Below are positions 13,263-23,822 of a stretch of 64,000 nt of DNA, in pieces. The position numbers and the translations under genes are program-made. This stretch comes from Chitinophaga sedimenti (GTDB lineage Bacteria; Bacteroidota; Bacteroidia; Chitinophagales; Chitinophagaceae). The stretch lies in contig NZ_JAKUKA010000001.1 of assembly GCF_023156195.1 (NCBI RefSeq), positions 3,658,001 to 3,722,000 on the forward strand, read 5' to 3'. The notes under the pieces were generated by a model. It worked only from the letters and a program-made list of their open reading frames with translations, did no database searches and was not told the DNA's origin. Positions within the stretch are counted from its first letter, which is position 1; each line of letters starts with the position of its first letter.

Positions 13263-13293
13263 TTTGTTTATATCACAGAGAATCCTACCTTTG
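13263..13293 (+). promoter_or_regulatory. Consensus Bacteroidetes promoter of rpsT
   Basis: TTTG (13263-13266), exactly 19 nt, then TACCTTTG (13286-13293): a perfect TTTG-N19-TAnnTTTG. The leader to ATG 13320 would be about 20 nt. It points to a Bacteroidetes-type sigma factor for this genome. Confidence 0.85.
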
Positions 13294-13319
13294 CCGTCCG
13301 AAACTTTGAAAATTATACA

Positions 13320-13574
13320 ATGGCAAACCATAAAGCAACGAAAAAAGACGTACGTCAGAGCAGAAAGCGTAACGAGCGTAACCGCTACTACGGTAAAACT
13401 ACCCGTAATGCCATCCGGGATCTGAAAGCAATCACCGACAAGGCTGCCGCTGGCAAAGACCTGCCGGAAGTGCTGTCTATGATCGACAAACTGGCTAAAC
13501 GTAACGTTATTCACAAAAACAAAGCTGCGAACCTGAAGAGCAAACTGACTAAGTCAGTTAACGCGCTCGCCTAG
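13320..13574 (+). CDS. rpsT: 30S ribosomal protein S20
   Basis: Small basic rRNA-binding protein of the 30S subunit, 84 aa, intact. Starts [14 protein letters not shown] with the typical Arg/Lys-rich first helix, then [30 protein letters not shown], the conserved S20 C-terminal helix. Monocistronic, between a consensus promoter and a terminator. Confidence 0.96.
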   Translation: MANHKATKKDVRQSRKRNERNRYYGKTTRNAIRDLKAITDKAAAGKDLPEVLSMIDKLAKRNVIHKNKAANLKSKLTKSVNALA

Positions 13575-13595
13575 TCCAGGTAGCTGAAGATATAC

Positions 13596-13625
13596 AGCTC
13601 TTCCTCACAAGGGAAGGGCTTTTTT
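13596..13625 (+). terminator. Rho-independent terminator of rpsT
   Basis: AGCTCTTCC (13596-13604) pairs with GGAAGGGCT (13612-13620, with one G-U), followed by TTTTT. It begins 21 nt after the rpsT stop. Confidence 0.85.
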
Positions 13626-13824
13626 CATTTCTGGTCGGTAATGACCAATCACTTATATATTAAATTTTAGTTGGCCGGCTTCCCCTCCCTATTCAGCCGC
13701 CGTTGTGTTCTCACGTCAGCGGCGAAGTACTACCGCACAGGCGAACCCAAGTCCGGATTATCTAACCTGGGTGTAAACCTATTTTAGTACATAATATTGA
13801 TAATCCGTAATTTATATCCTACCG

Positions 13825-13868
13825 AACCATCACTGAACCATCACCCAACCATCACTGAACCATCGAAG
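13825..13868 (+). repeat. 11-bp tandem repeat, four units
   Basis: Units AACCATCACTG, AACCATCACCC, AACCATCACTG and AACCATCGAAG run head to tail with exact 11-nt period, 54 nt upstream of the M14 peptidase start. The rest of the 13626-13921 gap shows no gene. See the similar 11-nt array at 31705. Confidence 0.8.
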
Positions 13869-13906
13869 CTTCTTATAATTAAGCACATAATCTCCCCCAC
13901 CCTTCG

Positions 13907-13913
13907 TATTTTG
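13907..13913 (+). promoter_or_regulatory. Possible -7 element TATTTTG before the M14 peptidase gene
   Basis: TATTTTG approximates TAnnTTTG and ends only 8 nt before ATG 13922, so the transcript would have almost no leader. No -33 match. Confidence 0.35.
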
Positions 13914-13921
13914 CCCGCGCT

Positions 13922-15651
13922 ATGAAAAAATTTAACATTGCCCTCCTGCTCTGCCTGGCCACTTTTACTGCCGGCGCGCAGGATTTAACAACCAAATACG
14001 AACGGACCAACGCCCGCGAAACCGTTACCTACCAGGAGTGCATCGACTATTATAAGTTGCTGGATAAACGTTTCTCCCAAATCCACCTGCAGGAAACAGG
14101 TACCACCGACGCCGGTTTCCCGCTTCACCTCGTTACTTATTCCGCCGATGGCGACTTTAATTTTGCCAGCCTGCGGAAGAAAAATAAACGTATCATACTG
14201 ATTAACAATGGCATACATCCAGGTGAGCCAGACGGTATCGACGCCAGCATGATGCTCCTTCGCGACCTGGCGCAGGGTAAGAAAAACTGCCTTCTAACGT
14301 TGTACTCGCCGTGATACCGATTTATAATATAGGCGGCGCGCTCAACCGTAGTCCTTATTATCGTGTGGACCAGGACGGCCCCGATGCTTTCGGTTCCCGG
14401 GGCAACGCCCAAAACCCGGATCTCAACCGTGACTTTATCAAGGCCGACTCCCGTAACGCGCGAACTTTCCAGCAGATCTATCATCTTACCGATCCGGATG
14501 TTTTTATCGACAACCACGTGAGCAACGGCGCCGACTACCAGCACATCATGACGCTCCTTTGCACCCAGCACGACAAACTCGGCGGTCCCATGGGCGAATT
14601 CATGAATAAGCAGTTTGAGCCGGGCATGTACCGCCTCATGAAAGATAAAGGTTACGACCTGGTGCCCTACGTAAACCACTTCGGCAATACGCCGGACAGC
14701 GGCTGGGTAGAATTCTACGACGGCCCCCGCTACTCCAGCGGTTACACCACCCTGTTCCATACGTTTGGCTTCGTGCCCGAAACACACATGCTCAAACCTT
14801 ACGACCAGCGCGTGAAAGCTACTTACGCCCTCATGGAATGTTTCATCGCTTTCACCAGCGAGCATAGTGAAGAAATAAAAAGCCTTCGCGCCCAAAGTAA
14901 AGCGGCTGTAAAAACACAAGGCTCCTTCCCGCTCGACTGGCAAGCCGATATGACGCAATACACGGGCATCACGTTCAAGGGCTACGCGCCAGGATACAAA
15001 CCCAGCAACATTTCCGGCTTGCCACGTTTGTACTACGACAAATCAAAGCCGTACGAACGCCAGATCAAGTTTTATAACTACTTCAAACCGGCCAATTACG
15101 TTACCAAACCCGTTGCGTACGTTATTCCGCAAGGCTGGTGGACCGTTACCGACCTGCTGAAGAACAACCAGGTAAAAATGGAACGGCTGAAAAAAGATAC
15201 CACGATGATCGTGGAGGCCTATCATATTGAAGACTATAAAACAGCCGCCCGTCCTTACGAAAAACACTATATACATAACAGCATTAAGGTGTCACTACAA
15301 AACGATACCCTGCATTTCCGTAAAGGCGACTACCTCATTCCCATGAACCAGGAAGCCAACCGCTACCTCATCGAAACACTGGAACCGACCGGCAGCGACT
15401 CTTTCCTCGCCTGGAACTTCTTCGACGCCGTGCTCGGGCAAAAAGAGTGGTATTCTACCTATGTTTTCGAAGATACCGGTTACGAGTACCTGAAGCAGCA
15501 CCCCGAACTCCGGGAAAAGCTTGCCCGCCAGCGCGCGCAGGATACTGCCTTCGCTAAAAGCGCGGATGCACAGTTAAACTTTGTATTCAAAAATTCGCCT
15601 TACTTCGAACCGGATTTTAACCGGTACCCGGTGTACAGGTTGATAAAATAA
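13922..15651 (+). CDS. Secreted M14 family zinc carboxypeptidase
   Basis: Predicted metallocarboxypeptidase exported by the Sec route: signal peptide MKKFNIALLLCLATFTAGAQ. Zinc ligands are in NNGIHPGEPDG (HxxE) and DNHVSNG (third His); LNRDFIKADS is also conserved. One A is missing from the run 14282-14286; corrected, the junction reads LAQGKKKLPSNVVLAVIPIYN and the protein is 576 aa. The C-terminal about 200 residues have no motif I can name. Substrate unknown. It ends convergently with the ThuA fusion gene across a shared hairpin. Confidence 0.85.
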
Positions 15652-15677
15652 TTTCTACACGCTCCTTCCATAAAAAA

Positions 15678-15700
15678 ATCCCGGCGTTTGCCGGGATTTT
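15678..15700. terminator. Bidirectional terminator between convergent genes
   Basis: ATCCCGGC-GTTT-GCCGGGAT with an A run on the left and TTTT on the right, so it can end transcription from both sides: the M14 peptidase (plus) and the ThuA fusion (minus). Confidence 0.88.
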
Positions 15701-15710
15701 CTGTTATATA

Positions 15711-18700
15711 CTATTTTTTAAACTCAAGCCAGTCCAATGTAAACATATGCTGATTTGGTTCTTCATCTTTCTTAAACACAAAATATAAATCATTCTTCCC
15801 TCCCGGATCCGTTACCGGCGCCGTTACTTCAATGTACTTTGACCAGTCGCCCGTTTGTTTAAAGTTCAAAGTACTGATCACCTGTCCTTTCGAACTTTTC
15901 ACATGCACTTCGAGTATACCGTCGCGGTTCAGGGATGAATAGCGGTAGGTGATACTGCGGATACCTGTAAGGTCAATCCCCTTTAACAAAAACCAGGACT
16001 TGTTATGAATACTGCCTAATGCCGACGACTGACGACCAATGTTACGTACTTCGTCCGCATCTTCTGCCTGCACACGCGCCGCCCGCAGGTTCAGGAATGC
16101 CGTACCGCTCAGCGGCGTCGCCTGTCCGCCGCCATCTGTATAGGTGGCAGATAATATGTAGTTACCACCCGGCTGCTTCTGATGATCTTTCAGAGCAACA
16201 CTACCCGACTGCGGCAAACTCTTCGCCTGTTCTTCCGTTAACGTCATAATATACTTCACGATCTCACCCGCCTGTACATTGCTCAGTTGCGGGTGCGCAG
16301 CCATCGAGTGCTCGCCCCATACGCCGCCACCACCTTTGATGATCTTGGACGACAGGTATTTCAGGAAATCTTTGTTCCCTTTATATTTCTTTGCCACTTC
16401 CACGAATGCCGGACCAACAGATTTTTTATCCAACTGGTGACAGGCTTTACAATCGCTGCTTTCCATCAGCAGTTTGCCGGGGTGCGCGGGTACGGCCGTT
16501 ATTTGCTGGTGTCCCATCTGCGGCTGTCCGCTGATGCGCGGCATGTAATGCAGACCGATCATCAAACGCTCCGGCGCAATAGTGCCATCCTCTTTGTCTT
16601 CTACCGCCACTGTGTATTCCAATGGTGTATTATCAAAATAAAAAGTACTGTTACCTGTTTGACGAATGCTCACTACCGGCAGCGTATTACCAACACGGAT
16701 CAGCACCTGCGCTTCGCTTGTTTCGCCTGATGGATCTTTCACTTTCAGGCTTACGCGGTGTGCCCCGGTTTTCTTGAACGTATACGCCGGATTCATTTCT
16801 GTTGAAGTGGCACCGTCCTCGAATTTCCATTCGTAAGTCAGTTCATCTTCATCATAATCATAGCTGTCTTTACCGCTGAAATGTACGGTAAGCGGTGCAG
16901 CGCCAACAGTATCCGCGGTAGCAATTACTGCCTGCGGCTTACGGTTACCTGCGTTGTACGTAACACGCACCAAACGCGCGTCATCATTATCCACACCGTA
17001 TACTGAACCATATTCCAGCATGTAAATATCGCCCTGCGGACCAAAAGCCATATCTATTGGACGTCTGAAATCGCCATTAGTAGCCATGAACGGCTCCATG
17101 CGTTTGTAGTGCTGCTCCTCGTCGAGGCGTACAGCGAATACCCAGTTGCGCATCCAGTCATAGATGAACAGTGCTTTATCATAGTACTCCGGCAGTTTGG
17201 TGGATGACTTCAGCTCCTTGCTGAAATGATATACCGGGCCAGCCATCGCCGAGCGGCCACCGTTGCCGATCAGCGGAAATTCCTCAGAGAAATTATACGG
17301 ATACCAGATCATCGCTTTACGCGCTGGCGGCAGGTTTTTAATGCCGGTATTGTTTACAGAAGGATTCACGACTGAGTCCGGGTTAAATGCCGCACCCAGT
17401 TGTTTGGTCACGAAGTCATACTCGAGGTAAGGTTTGTTATCACCCACAAAATAAGGCCAGCCGTAGTTGCCCGCGGTTTTCGCCTGGTTGATCTCGTCAT
17501 AACCTCTCGGCCCCTGCGCGCCATCGCCGCCTGCATCGGGACCAATCTCGCCCCAATAAAGAATATTGGTGACAGGGTCCACGGAAATACGGTATGGATT
17601 GCGGCACCCCATGGCATAGATTTCTGGCCTTGTATTGGCAGTGCCTTTCGCAAATAAGTTGCCTTCCGGAATTGTATAAGTGCCGTCCGCTTCGGGGTGA
17701 ATACGCAGTATTTTACCTCGCAGATCGTTTGCGTTACCCGCTGAACGCTGTGCATCAAATGTAATGCGACCGGGCGTTTCATCGATCGGCGCATAACCAT
17801 CGGAAGCAAAAGGAACGGTATTGTCACCGGTAGAAATAAACAGGTTACCCTTGCCATCCCACTCCAGTGAACCACCGGTGTGCGCACTTACTTCCAGCTC
17901 CAGTGGCACCGTCAATAATACTTTTTCAGAAGCAATGTCGATAGAATCCGCGCTGGCCATAGTAAAGCGCGATACGCGCTGTGCAGCCGGCATAGTTGGC
18001 GGCGTGTAATAGAATAAATAAAGCGATTTTTATCGAAATCCGGGTCGATGGTGAGACCTAACAGGCCGTTGCCAAAGCCCTCCTTCGTATCCGGCATTAC
18101 CGGGAAGGTGTACACGACTTTCGTGGCGTTCGTTTTCGGATCGAAGTAGTAGAATTTACCGCTACGCTCAATGAAATAAGCACCACCGTCGCCCGAAACC
18201 GCCAGTTCCATTGGCTCATTGAGGTCGTTGCTCAGGATCGTTTTGGTAAAACGGTTATCCTCCGGGGTTTTCACCGCGTAGGCTTTGCTGTAATCCAGCG
18301 GAGCACCGCTACCCATGGCATATTCCAGTCCACCCCACAAATGTTGCAGGAAAGCCGGTTCTTTATAGCTTTCTTTCGTATGTCCGCCACCGGTATAAAA
18401 CGCGCGGCCGCCGTCGTATTCATGATACCAGGCAATCGGGTGATTGTCGCCGTTCTCGCCACCCTCATAGCTGTTTTCGTCAAGACGGGCGAGTACTTTG
18501 ATCGCGGGATTAATGCTCTTGTAATTGTACCATTCGTCCGTGCGCTCCCATTTCTCAGGCAGCCCTTTCATCGCCGGATGCGTGGTGTCTGTTACGATCA
18601 CCGTGGCTTTCAGCACGTTGGAAGGATCACTGGGGTGGCTCTTGAAATAAGCGCCCACCAGCTTATTGTACCATGGCCAGTCGTACTCGGTGTCGGCCGC

Positions 18701-19042
18701 GGCGTGTACGCCCATAAAACCGCCACCCGCCTGGATATAACGTTCAAAGGCCACCTGCTGCGTGCTGTTCAGCACATTGCCGGTAGTGCTCAAAAATACC
18801 ACCGCACGGTATTTACCCAGTTTCTCTTCTTTAAACCAGGATGCATCGCTGGTGGTGTCCACTTTAATGCCATGTTGTTTTCCCATTTCCATGATCGCCG
18901 CAGCGCCATCGGGAATGGATTCATGGTGAAAAGCAGTCGTTTTCATGAAGACGAGCACCCGTGGTCCCCGGTCGCTACAGGACATCACGGTAAGAGATAG
19001 CAGCAGCAATGCAATGCCGCATAAGCGATAACGCAGAAACAT
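15711..19042 (-). CDS. ThuA / PQQ-type sugar dehydrogenase / PKD / cytochrome c multidomain protein
   Basis: Very large exported protein, 1110 aa after correction. Order: signal/lipoprotein-like leader ending LTVMSCSD; ThuA-like glutamine amidotransferase-fold domain about 25-250 (GGGFMGVHAAADTEYDWPWY); glucose/sorbosone dehydrogenase-like propeller about 270-695 (YAMGCRNPYRISVDP); PKD domain about 700-785 (YEWKFEDGATS); cytochrome c about 845-930 with haem motif CKACH; C-terminal carbohydrate-binding-like domain. The frame breaks near 18013-18014 (one base missing, FIYFYYTPP expected). Similar fusions are known in Bacteroidetes; it probably oxidises a sugar-like substrate and passes electrons to its own haem. 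Substrate not deducible. Confidence 0.85.
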
Positions 19043-19132
19043 GTTCGTTCTATTGATTTTTTATAAGGTGCTCAATATAACGGATCGAACCCGGCTTTTA
19101 TACTGGATTATGAAGAACGGTAGAAAATACAC

Positions 19133-20206
19133 TTATACCCGTTCAAGGAGGAAAAAGGTATGCTGTTCACCAATGAAATGGTTATAAATCAGCACCCGGC
19201 GAAAGGTTTTAGGAAGATGGGATACATATGGCTGCAATATGGCCGGCAAAGCCCGGCGTTTCAGTATCTGCGCTGCCAGCCATACCGCGAAAGCACCTGC
19301 GGTATCGTGTTCGCCGCAAAGTTGCTTAAAAGGTACTTCCGGCGTATGGGGGCAATGCGCACTAAACAACACACGGTAGTAATGATCAGTGTTAATGTCG
19401 CCATTACGGCCGGTGATCACCAGGTCGATGTCGCCGGGTTGAATATCATGTTTTTGCAGAAATTGGGGCAATGCTTTATTCAGCGCTTCAGCACTGGGTT
19501 TGTACAGCATTTTCATGCCGGTGATCACTGCTTCTGCATGGGGTGTTTTATCATTTCCCAGTAAGAAAAATGTAGATCCCTCTCCGGAAATGCTCCCTGG
19601 CGTGTTATGCTCAAATAAAGCAGCGTTGCCAATAGTGGCCTCTTTCCAGAAACCGATCCTGCTTTTGATGTAAAAATGCTCGGCCGTCATTTCCTCGAAA
19701 GCGCCGGTGAGCGTGCGTTGTACATTACCTTCCGCTAATTGAAGGAGACTATCCAGCAACGCGTTTTCAAAGGAAAAACCGCGGTGAACGAACGTATTGT
19801 TGTAGCCGGTACTCTTTTGCTGTAAAGCAATCAGCCCGTTAACGGAATTGTAAGTAGATTGAATAAAGGGGGTAGGATTCAGTGCGCTTTCTTTGTACGC
19901 TTCTATGTCGCGGATGAATTTCTCTGTGTCCGACAAACTGCCTTTTCCCGTGCCGGTGATAATAACATCCGGCGAAGGTTGGCCACTGTTCTGCACGGCT
20001 TTTAACGCAGTAGTGAGTCCCATTTTGAGCATGCGGCTCATGCGGCGCAGACTGTTTGGCGGAATAAACGCCTTGTAATCCGGCTCCATCGCCACCAGGT
20101 TGTTAGCGGATGTAGTCGTCAGCGGCGCCGAAAAGAAATCGCCGTCGAACGTAGGTTGCGCAGAAATTGCGGCACTTCCCTGTATGTAACACCTGTGTTT
20201 ACTCAT
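19133..20206 (-). CDS. Ketosynthase-like protein lacking the active Cys (chain-length-factor type)
   Basis: 357 aa, intact, thiolase-fold protein related to beta-ketoacyl synthases. Compared with the neighbouring KS, the nucleophile elbow (TACSSS) is replaced by FVHRGFS and no Cys is present, so it cannot condense by itself. Such proteins pair with an active KS as chain-length factors in aryl polyene and flexirubin-type clusters. It overlaps the KS gene by 8 nt, which supports a KS-CLF heterodimer. Last gene of the cluster. Confidence 0.75.
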   Translation of the reverse strand: MSKHRCYIQGSAAISAQPTFDGDFFSAPLTTTSANNLVAMEPDYKAFIPPNSLRRMSRMLKMGLTTALKAVQNSGQPSPDVIITGTGKGSLSDTEKFIRDIEAYKESALNPTPFIQSTYNSVNGLIALQQKSTGYNNTFVHRGFSFENALLDSLLQLAEGNVQRTLTGAFEEMTAEHFYIKSRIGFWKEATIGNAALFEHNTPGSISGEGSTFFLLGNDKTPHAEAVITGMKMLYKPSAEALNKALPQFLQKHDIQPGDIDLVITGRNGDINTDHYYRVLFSAHCPHTPEVPFKQLCGEHDTAGAFAVWLAAQILKRRALPAILQPYVSHLPKTFRRVLIYNHFIGEQHTFFLLERV

Positions 20207-21410
20207 ATTTGCTGATCACGAGAGACGCATTATTACCACCGAAACCAAAGGAATTGGACAACACGTTCCGTACCGGGAACTGTTCCAGCAGCCTGGTTTC
20301 AGGCGTCACGTCCACCTCTTCCATCTTATCTGAAAAATTTAAATTGGGAAACACCATCTGCTCACGGATAGCCAGTACCGAAAAGATCGCCTCAATACCG
20401 CCTGCCGCGGCCAGTGTATGGCCGGTAAACGGTTTGGTAGAGCTGAACATTGGCACCTTATCTCCGAAAAGCCGCAACAGTGCTTTCCCTTCGGAAGCAT
20501 CATTATTCAAAGTGGCCGTACCGTGCACATTCACGTATTGCACATCCGCTATTGTGCGACCACTCATCGCCAGCGCGTTTTTCATGGCAGCGTAAGCACC
20601 GTCTCCTTCCGGCGATGGCGCCGTGGGATGGAACGCTTCGTTCGCGTTGCAATAGCCGCTCAGTTCCGCTAACACCTTTGCGCCGCGGCGCTTTACCTGC
20701 GACTCACTTTCGAGTACGAGGTAAGCCGCACCTTCTCCAAGATTTAAACCATTACGGTCCAGATCAAAAGGTTTGCAATGGCGCTTATCAATATTTTTAA
20801 GGGAGTTGAAACCGTTGATGGTGAAGCGGGTAAGCGCTTCGGTACCGCCGCAGATGGCGATGTCGAGCTGCCCGTGTTTAATGAGCCTCGCCCCGTACAT
20901 CAATGCATTGGCCGACGAGGAGCAAGCAGTACTGATGGTCGCGATGTGCGCACCAATGCCCGTTTCGTCCGCAATGCGCTGGGTACAGTCGGCACAATCG
21001 AGCGTATCAATATAATCTAAGAATTCGCCGTGCTGCTCCGGGTCAATGATATCGAAATATACTTTTTCAGTATCGCACATACCGCCGACGGTGGAGGCGT
21101 TGATAAAGCCGGCAGAGGGAGTGTCGGTTTCTGTAAGACCAGCGCTCTGCAGCGCTTCTTTCATGGCGATGAGTCCCAGTAAAGTAGTGCGGGTATAACC
21201 CTGCACCGTGGGTACACCGGCGATAGCGGCCAGTTGCGCTGTGCTGTGACGCACTTCCGCAACTGGTAAAACCTCTTTATGAATCGTATTTATATGGCGG
21301 GTGTGGCCCATGCCGTGCTGCTGCAAACGCAGACTGCGCAGGTTCTCCATCACATTATCACCAATGGCGGTGATCAACCCCATCCCTGTAATAAACACAC
21401 GTTCCGCCAT
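20199..21410 (-). CDS. Beta-ketoacyl-[ACP] synthase (FabF-like)
   Basis: 403 aa, intact. Condenses malonyl-ACP with acyl-ACP. Catalytic triad visible: Cys163 in STACSSSANA, His296 in NVHGTATLNND, His331 in TKPFTGHTLAAAGG. It follows a dedicated ACP by 11 nt and overlaps a Cys-less ketosynthase. The position in the dar-type cluster suggests it builds an acyl or polyene chain for the resorcinol product rather than bulk fatty acids. Confidence 0.88.
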   Translation of the reverse strand: MAERVFITGMGLITAIGDNVMENLRSLRLQQHGMGHTRHINTIHKEVLPVAEVRHSTAQLAAIAGVPTVQGYTRTTLLGLIAMKEALQSAGLTETDTPSAGFINASTVGGMCDTEKVYFDIIDPEQHGEFLDYIDTLDCADCTQRIADETGIGAHIATISTACSSSANALMYGARLIKHGQLDIAICGGTEALTRFTINGFNSLKNIDKRHCKPFDLDRNGLNLGEGAAYLVLESESQVKRRGAKVLAELSGYCNANEAFHPTAPSPEGDGAYAAMKNALAMSGRTIADVQYVNVHGTATLNNDASEGKALLRLFGDKVPMFSSTKPFTGHTLAAAGGIEAIFSVLAIREQMVFPNLNFSDKMEEVDVTPETRLLEQFPVRNVLSNSFGFGGNNASLVISKYE

Positions 21411-21421
21411 GAAATAATAAC

Positions 21422-21679
21422 TTACGCAGGTTGTTTTGACTGGATAAATTCGGCCATCGACTGCACAGAAGCAAGGATCTTACGGCCTTCGCGCGGATCT
21501 TCCACTTTAATTCCATATTGTCTTTCCAGCAATACCATCAGCTCCAGTGAATCGATGCTGTCAAGGCCCAGGCCCTCGCCGAACAAGGGCGCGTTATCGT
21601 CAATGTCTTCAGGTTTGGTGTCCTGAAGGTTCAGGGCTTCAATAATTTGTTCCTTCAGTTTAAGTTTTAATGCTTCCAT
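21422..21679 (-). CDS. Acyl carrier protein
   Basis: 85 aa, intact. Phosphopantetheine attachment Ser41 in the GLGLDSIDSLEL motif. The N-terminus LKEQIIEALNLQDTKPEDI and acidic character are typical. It is a cluster-specific ACP for the adjacent ketosynthases, not the housekeeping acpP, which normally sits beside fabF and rnc. Confidence 0.9.
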   Translation of the reverse strand: MEALKLKLKEQIIEALNLQDTKPEDIDDNAPLFGEGLGLDSIDSLELMVLLERQYGIKVEDPREGRKILASVQSMAEFIQSKQPA

Positions 21680-21783
21680 AATTGTTGCAGGTTTGTGTTG
21701 GCAACCGATAAAAGGCTACCGGCAAACGGTCGTAAAAATAATGATTTAAGCCAGTTTTATAAAGATTAATTGTCGTGGCGGCC

Positions 21784-23072
21784 CTACGCCATACGGCGTT
21801 TCTCCCACCAGGCCGCACATCCCAGCAATACGAGGCAAAAGGCCAGCAATCTGCCGATTTCCGGTAATATCATGCCTAGCCCGCCGTTCCGCAGGTACAG
21901 ATCGTTAATAGCATCCAGCCCCCAGCTGAGCGGCGATAAGCGGCCCATAAACTGGATATTGGCAGGCATAATGTCCAGCGGGATCCAGATACCGCCGACC
22001 GCGGAAAGGATCACGATGGAAATAGCCCCGAAACTAAGCGCCTGGTTGGGCGTGCGGAACAGTGTACCGACTAAAATGCCATACGAGGTGGCCGCAAGAC
22101 CAATACTGATGGCCGTAATGAATGAGGCAAAATGATCGCGGCCCAGTGCCAGTTTAGGTAGATCTAATAACGGCAACACATACATCCCCACGAGGATCAT
22201 CAGGTAAAACTGTACCACGCAGATGCTCACGAAGAAAAACATTTTGCCGGTCAGGATCTGCAGGTACGAACCCGGGATCAGCTTCATGCGCAGCAGGCTG
22301 CCGTCTTCCCGTTCCCGGATCATATTACCCGCGATCGGGATCACGATGAAAAACATGGCAAAGATGCTCCAGGCCGGCACGTTGTGTTGTACCGAATTGG
22401 AAATCACATCGATCTTTTTCTCCGGGGCTGTAGTTTGTTCCTTTAATCCCACTGCTTTCAGCTTGATGGCGGGAAACGTATCAGTAGCGGTAGTGTCCTT
22501 ACTTTTCAGTTGTTGCCGGATTCTTTCCAGCAGCAAATCGGTTTCTACCTGTGTCAAAAAGTTGTCGATAGCCTGGTGAATGGCACTGCGGAAGGCTTTT
22601 TCGCAGCAGGATCGAAATACACCTGCACGTCGAGCGAGTCTTGCAGGGCCTTAACGGGCAGTTGCGAGGGCAATCCCATCCGGTACGAAATATCGTTCAC
22701 GATTTTGTTGGCATTGCTAACAATGCTGGCCGTGGCGCCTTTCGGGATGATGATGCCTATCTTATATTCGCCGGTGTTGATGCGGCGGATCGCATCTTCT
22801 GTTGTAACAGGTTTACCATCGAGCGAGTCCATCATGTTGAACTGGCCGGTGTTCCCCAGTCCTTCTTTGATGTAACGCGCCAACCGGCCGTGATCGTTAT
22901 CTACGGTGAGGATATCGAACTTCACTTCCTGGTAATCTTTGAACGGTGCATCCTGTATAACGGCCATGACGGTAATAAGCACCATGGGCATGATGAACAG
23001 CAGGGCCAGGCCGGCCTTGTCGCGCATCAATAGCAGCCATTCTTTTCTTATGGTGGCAACGATTCTTAACAT
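21784..23072 (-). CDS. ABC transporter permease (ABC-2 type)
   Basis: Membrane subunit of an exporter. N-terminal TM helix after RKEWLLLMRDKAGLALLFIMPMVLI, a large extracytoplasmic loop, then five or so TM segments from AWSIFAMFFIVIPIAGNMIREREDGSLLRMK onward, the ABC-2 membrane domain. One base is missing near 22596 (AKKAF expected); corrected 429 aa. It follows its ATPase gene by 3 nt. Within the resorcinol-type cluster it probably moves the product or a precursor to the envelope. Confidence 0.85.
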
Positions 23073-23075
23073 GTG

Positions 23076-23821
23076 CTAATCTCTCAGGGCGTGACCGGTA
23101 TAGTGTAAAAAAACATCCTCGAGGTTGCGGCAGGCAGGGTTCTGTTGGATCAGCGCCATCGGCTGGCCCTGAACGATCAGCTTACCTTCGTCCATGATCA
23201 CCACTTCTTCGCAGATCGACTGCGCTTCTTCGAGGAGATGCGAGGTGTACAGAATACTAACGCCCTGTTTATTATAATCTCTTAAAAATTGCAGGATCAT
23301 GCTGCGCGATTGCACGTCTACGCCAGCGGTGGGTTCGTCGAGGACGAGCAATTTGGGATCGTGTAAAATCGCGGCGATAATATTGGTGCGGCGTTTCATG
23401 CCCCCGAAAACTTGTGCACCTCTTTGTTCGCGGCCTTTTCGAGTCCGAACAGTTCGAGGTAATGCTCCACTTTCGTGCGCAGGCCTTTTCCTTTGTAGCC
23501 GTACAGGTTGCCAAAATAAATAAGATTCTCCATAGCGGTCAGCTGCGGAAACAGCGCGATCTGCTGGGGTACGATGCCAATCAGTTTTTTCAGTTGTTCG
23601 CGGTGCGCTTCATCCTGTGGCAGGTCATGGATGCGAACATCGCCTCCGTCGCGGCGCACCAATCCACATAAAATAGAGATCGTGGTGGTTTTACCGGCGC
23701 CGTTGGGACCGAGCAGCCCCGCTATCTTCCCTTCCCCAAAAGCAAAAGACAGGCCCTGTAATGTGGGCTGTATTGCACCTTTGTAGGTCTTTTCCAAATC
23801 CTTAACCGCTATACTGTTCAT
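23076..23821 (-). CDS. ABC transporter ATP-binding protein
   Basis: ATPase subunit for the adjacent ABC-2 permease. Walker A GLLGPNGAGKTT, Q-loop QQIALFPQLTAMENL, signature FSGGMKRR, Walker B LLVLDEPTAGVD, H-loop YTSHLLEE. One base is missing from the C run 23401-23405, right in the signature motif; corrected 248 aa. The start is 1 nt past the BtrH-like gene, so the genes are tightly coupled. Confidence 0.93.
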
Positions 23822-23822
23822 C

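Noticed and set aside
23396..23410. Programmed ribosomal frameshift in the ABC ATPase at the GGGGG run
   Set aside because: No slippery heptamer, stimulatory hairpin or family precedent; it fits the general homopolymer error pattern.
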